From Pokkaliibacter plantistimulans (GTDB lineage: Bacteria > Pseudomonadota > Gammaproteobacteria > Pseudomonadales > Balneatricaceae), in NCBI RefSeq assembly GCF_003194385.1, contig NZ_LAPT01000082.1, positions 62,001-126,000 on the forward strand: a stretch of DNA of 64,000 nt, given 5' to 3'. Below, piece after piece: positions 61,810 to 64,000 of the stretch. Under the pieces are notes generated by a model. The model saw nothing but the letters and a program-made list of their open reading frames with translations, had not been told where the DNA came from and did no database searches. Both the position numbers and the translations under genes were made by a program. The stretch's first letter is position 1. Each line of letters starts with the position of its first letter.

Positions 61810-62835
61810 ATGCTGAAGCCACCCACTATGACAGATCTTGCCAAAGCGGCAGGAGTGGGCATTGCAACCGTGGATCGTGTGATCAACAAGCGCGCCCCTG
61901 TGAATGAGGAAACGGTGCAGCGCGTGCTGGAAGCTGCCGAGCGGATTGGCTTTCCCCGCGCAGGGCTGATTCGTAAACGAGCCAAGGATCATGCAGCAGG
62001 CTGCCGTCTGGCGGTCATTCTGCAAAAACGCAGTACCCGTTTCTATGTCGACTGTGCGCATGCCCTCAACGAGGCAATGAAAGCCAGTGGTCATGAATAT
62101 GACAGCCTGGAAATTGTCTTCCTCGAAGAGCTGGTACCGCAGATGATCATCGAACAGATGCGCCGTCTTGCAGAGCGCTGTGATGCTCTTGCGGTGGTTG
62201 CCGCCGATCATCCGCTGATCAATCAGGCTATCGATCAGTTGTCACTGCAAGGTACTCCCGTCATTGCCCTGATCTCTGATCTGTCTGCCGCCAATAGAGC
62301 AGGATACATCGGACTGGATAATCGCCAGGTGGGACGCACTGCGGCCTGGATGATTTCGAGGCTGAGCCGGCAGCCCGGCAAGATCGGCCTGATGATTGGC
62401 AGCCACCGCTATCAGAATCAGGAAGAGAACGAGATCAGCTTTCGCGCCTACATGCGTGAGTCAGCACCGGAGTTTCAGATTCTGGAAACCATGATCAGTC
62501 TGGAAGATATTCCTTTGGCTTGTGCAACCACTGAAGAGCTGCTGGTACAGCATCCCGATCTGGTTGGCCTCTATCTGGCAGGCGGCGGGATCGAAGGAGT
62601 GCTTCAGGCACTTTGCGACCACCCTGCACGTAAGCTGGTGACAATATGTCACGACCTCACCGATCTGACCCGGGAAGCACTGATCCGCGGTGAGGTTGAT
62701 GTGGTGTTAGCTCATCCGTTAGAACAGATGGCCATACGTCTGCTTAGCACCATGAAGGACACCGTTGTGCACAAACGCCGCGGCCTTCTGCAATACACCT
62801 TGCCTTTCCTCACCTATACAGCGACCAACGCCTGA
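61810..62835 (+). CDS. LacI-family transcriptional regulator
   Basis: The protein has 341 residues. The helix-turn-helix is MTDLAKAAGVGIATVDRVIN with the hinge TVQRVLEAAERIGF. The periplasmic-binding-protein-like effector domain begins near residue 60 (CRLAVILQKRSTRFY). The phrase ATVDRVINKRAPV instead of ATVSRVLN marks the branch with AraR/DegA-like sugar catabolism regulators that also lack the central YPAL half. GGAG is 8 bases upstream. It lies inside the sugar cluster and probably represses it in the absence of the sugar. Confidence 0.9.
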   Translation: MLKPPTMTDLAKAAGVGIATVDRVINKRAPVNEETVQRVLEAAERIGFPRAGLIRKRAKDHAAGCRLAVILQKRSTRFYVDCAHALNEAMKASGHEYDSLEIVFLEELVPQMIIEQMRRLAERCDALAVVAADHPLINQAIDQLSLQGTPVIALISDLSAANRAGYIGLDNRQVGRTAAWMISRLSRQPGKIGLMIGSHRYQNQEENEISFRAYMRESAPEFQILETMISLEDIPLACATTEELLVQHPDLVGLYLAGGGIEGVLQALCDHPARKLVTICHDLTDLTREALIRGEVDVVLAHPLEQMAIRLLSTMKDTVVHKRRGLLQYTLPFLTYTATNA

Positions 62836-62891
62836 AGCATTCATGGCAGCTGGTGGTATAGGACATTCCCCTTAACCAAGATGGCATAAAG

Positions 62892-63788
62892 ATGAAAATA
62901 GCCCTTGATCCATACATGCACCGTCATTTGTCACTGCCTGAAATGTGTCGACTAACCAAAGAACTGGGATACGACTATATCGAACTATCGCCACGAGCTG
63001 ATTTCCTGCAGTGGTGGACCCGCCCACGGGTTTATCCCGAGCGAATCCAGTCGTTCAAGCAGGCACTGAAGCAGCATGACGTGGGGTTGGCCTCGTTACA
63101 GCCCATGTATCGCTGGTCGAGCCCGTACCGGGACGAGTGGGAGGTGGCTATCGACAACTGGAAGCGTACCATCGAGATTGCCGTCGACATGGATGCGCCG
63201 TTGCTGGTGTCCGAGTTTGGCCGTGGAGGTTCTCCCGAGCGATCAGCGGCAGATCGCTCGGGTAGCCACACTGCTGAAGCCTGTGAAAATGCGTTCTGGC
63301 GGAGTATGGATATTCTGGTCCCCCTGCTGGAGCGCGAAGGGCTGACTCTCAGCATTGAGCCTCATCCGGAGGACTGGCTGGAACGAATCGACCCTGCGGT
63401 TGAGATTATCAAGGCCATCAACTCTCCCGCGGTGAAGTGCTCCTATATCGCACCCCATAGCTTTTACTATGGTGATGACCTCGCTGAGAGTATTCGTGCC
63501 ACACAAGGGCTACTTGCTCACGCCCGTATCGCCGATACCTTCAACCACAAGGCCTCTTCTCAGCTACGCTATATTGTGAATCCTCCGGGATCCACCGCAC
63601 GGGTGCATCAGCACCTCAATATCGGCGAAGGCGAAATTGACTGGGACGTGTTTTTCAGGACATTGCATGAGTGCGGCTTTGACGGGGTGCTGTCCAGCTG
63701 TGTCTTTGCCTGGGAGGAACAGGCAGAAGCCTCCAGCCGTTTCATGCGGCAAGCGATCCAGCGCCATGTGGATCGGTACTGGGGATAG
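62892..63788 (+). CDS. Sugar phosphate isomerase/epimerase-like TIM-barrel protein (second copy)
   Basis: The protein has 298 residues, AP-endonuclease-2 fold. Metal and substrate residues are in LGYDYIELSPRADF, LLVSEFGRGGSPE, LSIEPHPEDW, SYIAPHSFYYG and ARIADTFNH. It shares only the fold with the protein at 59476. It ends the cluster after the LacI gene (56 bases). A perfect 11-bp inverted repeat inside the gene (63234-63262) encodes the unusual hydrophilic loop around PERSAADRSG. Substrate unknown. Confidence 0.85.
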   Translation: MKIALDPYMHRHLSLPEMCRLTKELGYDYIELSPRADFLQWWTRPRVYPERIQSFKQALKQHDVGLASLQPMYRWSSPYRDEWEVAIDNWKRTIEIAVDMDAPLLVSEFGRGGSPERSAADRSGSHTAEACENAFWRSMDILVPLLEREGLTLSIEPHPEDWLERIDPAVEIIKAINSPAVKCSYIAPHSFYYGDDLAESIRATQGLLAHARIADTFNHKASSQLRYIVNPPGSTARVHQHLNIGEGEIDWDVFFRTLHECGFDGVLSSCVFAWEEQAEASSRFMRQAIQRHVDRYWG

Positions 63789-63956
63789 CGTTCATAGCTT
63801 AGGAGGAAGGTGGACACCTGCTCTGTGGTGGCGGACGGTGCCTCGCCGCTGGCATTCGGGAGCGGGCATGCTCTGGAAGGTAAGATCGTTTAGTTGATTC
63901 AAAACCCCCAAAAGCAAAACCCCTGACCGTTACCGATCAGGGGGTGCTGTAGTTGA
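63789..63956. other. Intergenic region between the sugar cluster and the rRNA operon
   Basis: 168 bases holding the rRNA terminator (63905-63944). No gene was seen; a short plus-strand frame through it has no ribosome site. Confidence 0.5.
63905..63944 (-). terminator. Intrinsic terminator of the rRNA operon
   Basis: CCCCTGA (63920-63926) pairs with TCAGGGG (63937-63943). On the minus strand the stem is followed by TTTTGCTTTT and then by GGGGGTTTT. It lies 13 bases past the mature end of 5S rRNA. Confidence 0.88.
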
Positions 63957-64000
63957 TGCCTGGCGATGACCTACTCTCACATGGGGAAACCCCACACTAC
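63957..64000 (-). rRNA. rrf: 5S ribosomal RNA, 3' end (continues past the window)
   Basis: The reverse strand reads GTAGTGTGGGG, then TTCCCCATGTGAGAGTAGG, and ends CGCCAGGCA, the 3' third of gammaproteobacterial 5S rRNA. The helix formed by the ends (TGCCTGGCG with CGCCAGGCA) fixes the 3' end at 63957. 23S and 16S genes are expected to the right of the window. Confidence 0.95.

Overview
The window is a contiguous, gene-dense stretch of a gammaproteobacterial chromosome. GC looks to be in the high fifties by eye. The likely type is a free-living Oceanospirillales- or Pseudomonas-like aerobe. Reasons: a fabA-fabB pair, the RegB/RegA redox pair, an OprD porin, an ArsJ-type arsenate system, a beta-ketoadipate catBCA cluster, and genes for methylated-amine use. 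Species cannot be fixed from this sequence alone. No complete mobile element, CRISPR array or tRNA was seen. The right edge enters an rRNA operon on the minus strand (3' end of 5S rRNA).

Layout. 0-6 kb: the end of a polyprenyl diphosphate synthase gene, fabA-fabB (unsaturated fatty acid synthesis), a secreted YHYH-domain protein, two tandem acyltransferases and a SirB2-family membrane protein. 6-16.6 kb: a RmlD-like protein with an altered active site, an XRE-cupin regulator, an Aer-like PAS chemoreceptor, prfC, a decayed chemoreceptor, guanine deaminase, a CHAD protein and a Tat-exported AmiC-type amidase. 16.8-19.1 kb: regB-regA and an SMR exporter of the Gdx type.

19-31 kb is a methylated-amine region. 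A GcvT-like protein, a heme-dependent oxidative N-demethylase, a ferredoxin/flavin reductase and a DmmA-like protein form one minus-strand operon (dimethylamine to methylamine). gmaS-mgsABC forms a second (methylamine to gamma-glutamylmethylamide to N-methylglutamate). Each is preceded by a sequence that fits a sigma-54 promoter, which suggests nitrogen control. Between them lies an AT-rich insert with two small membrane proteins and an array of short hairpins. 31-35 kb: catB-catC-catA with divergent catR and a BenM/CatM-type operator. 35-38.5 kb: dsbG and a compact arsR-gapdh-arsJ arsenate operon with two matching operator-like repeats.

39-58 kb: an EAL phosphodiesterase, then eleven minus-strand genes (catalase, YcaC, MFS exporter, OprD porin, YtcJ-like amidohydrolase, membrane ABM protein, DoxX, a second isochorismatase-like hydrolase, two alpha/beta hydrolases, flavodoxin-like protein). 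These are bordered by two convergent, related winged-helix/STAND ATPase regulators. This looks like an uncharacterised uptake, hydrolysis and oxidative-stress system, and is the best candidate for new biology here. 58-63.8 kb: a GlxA-type regulator and a four-gene sugar or polyol cluster (two TIM-barrel isomerase-like proteins, a Gfo/Idh/MocA dehydrogenase, a LacI regulator) with no transporter in view.
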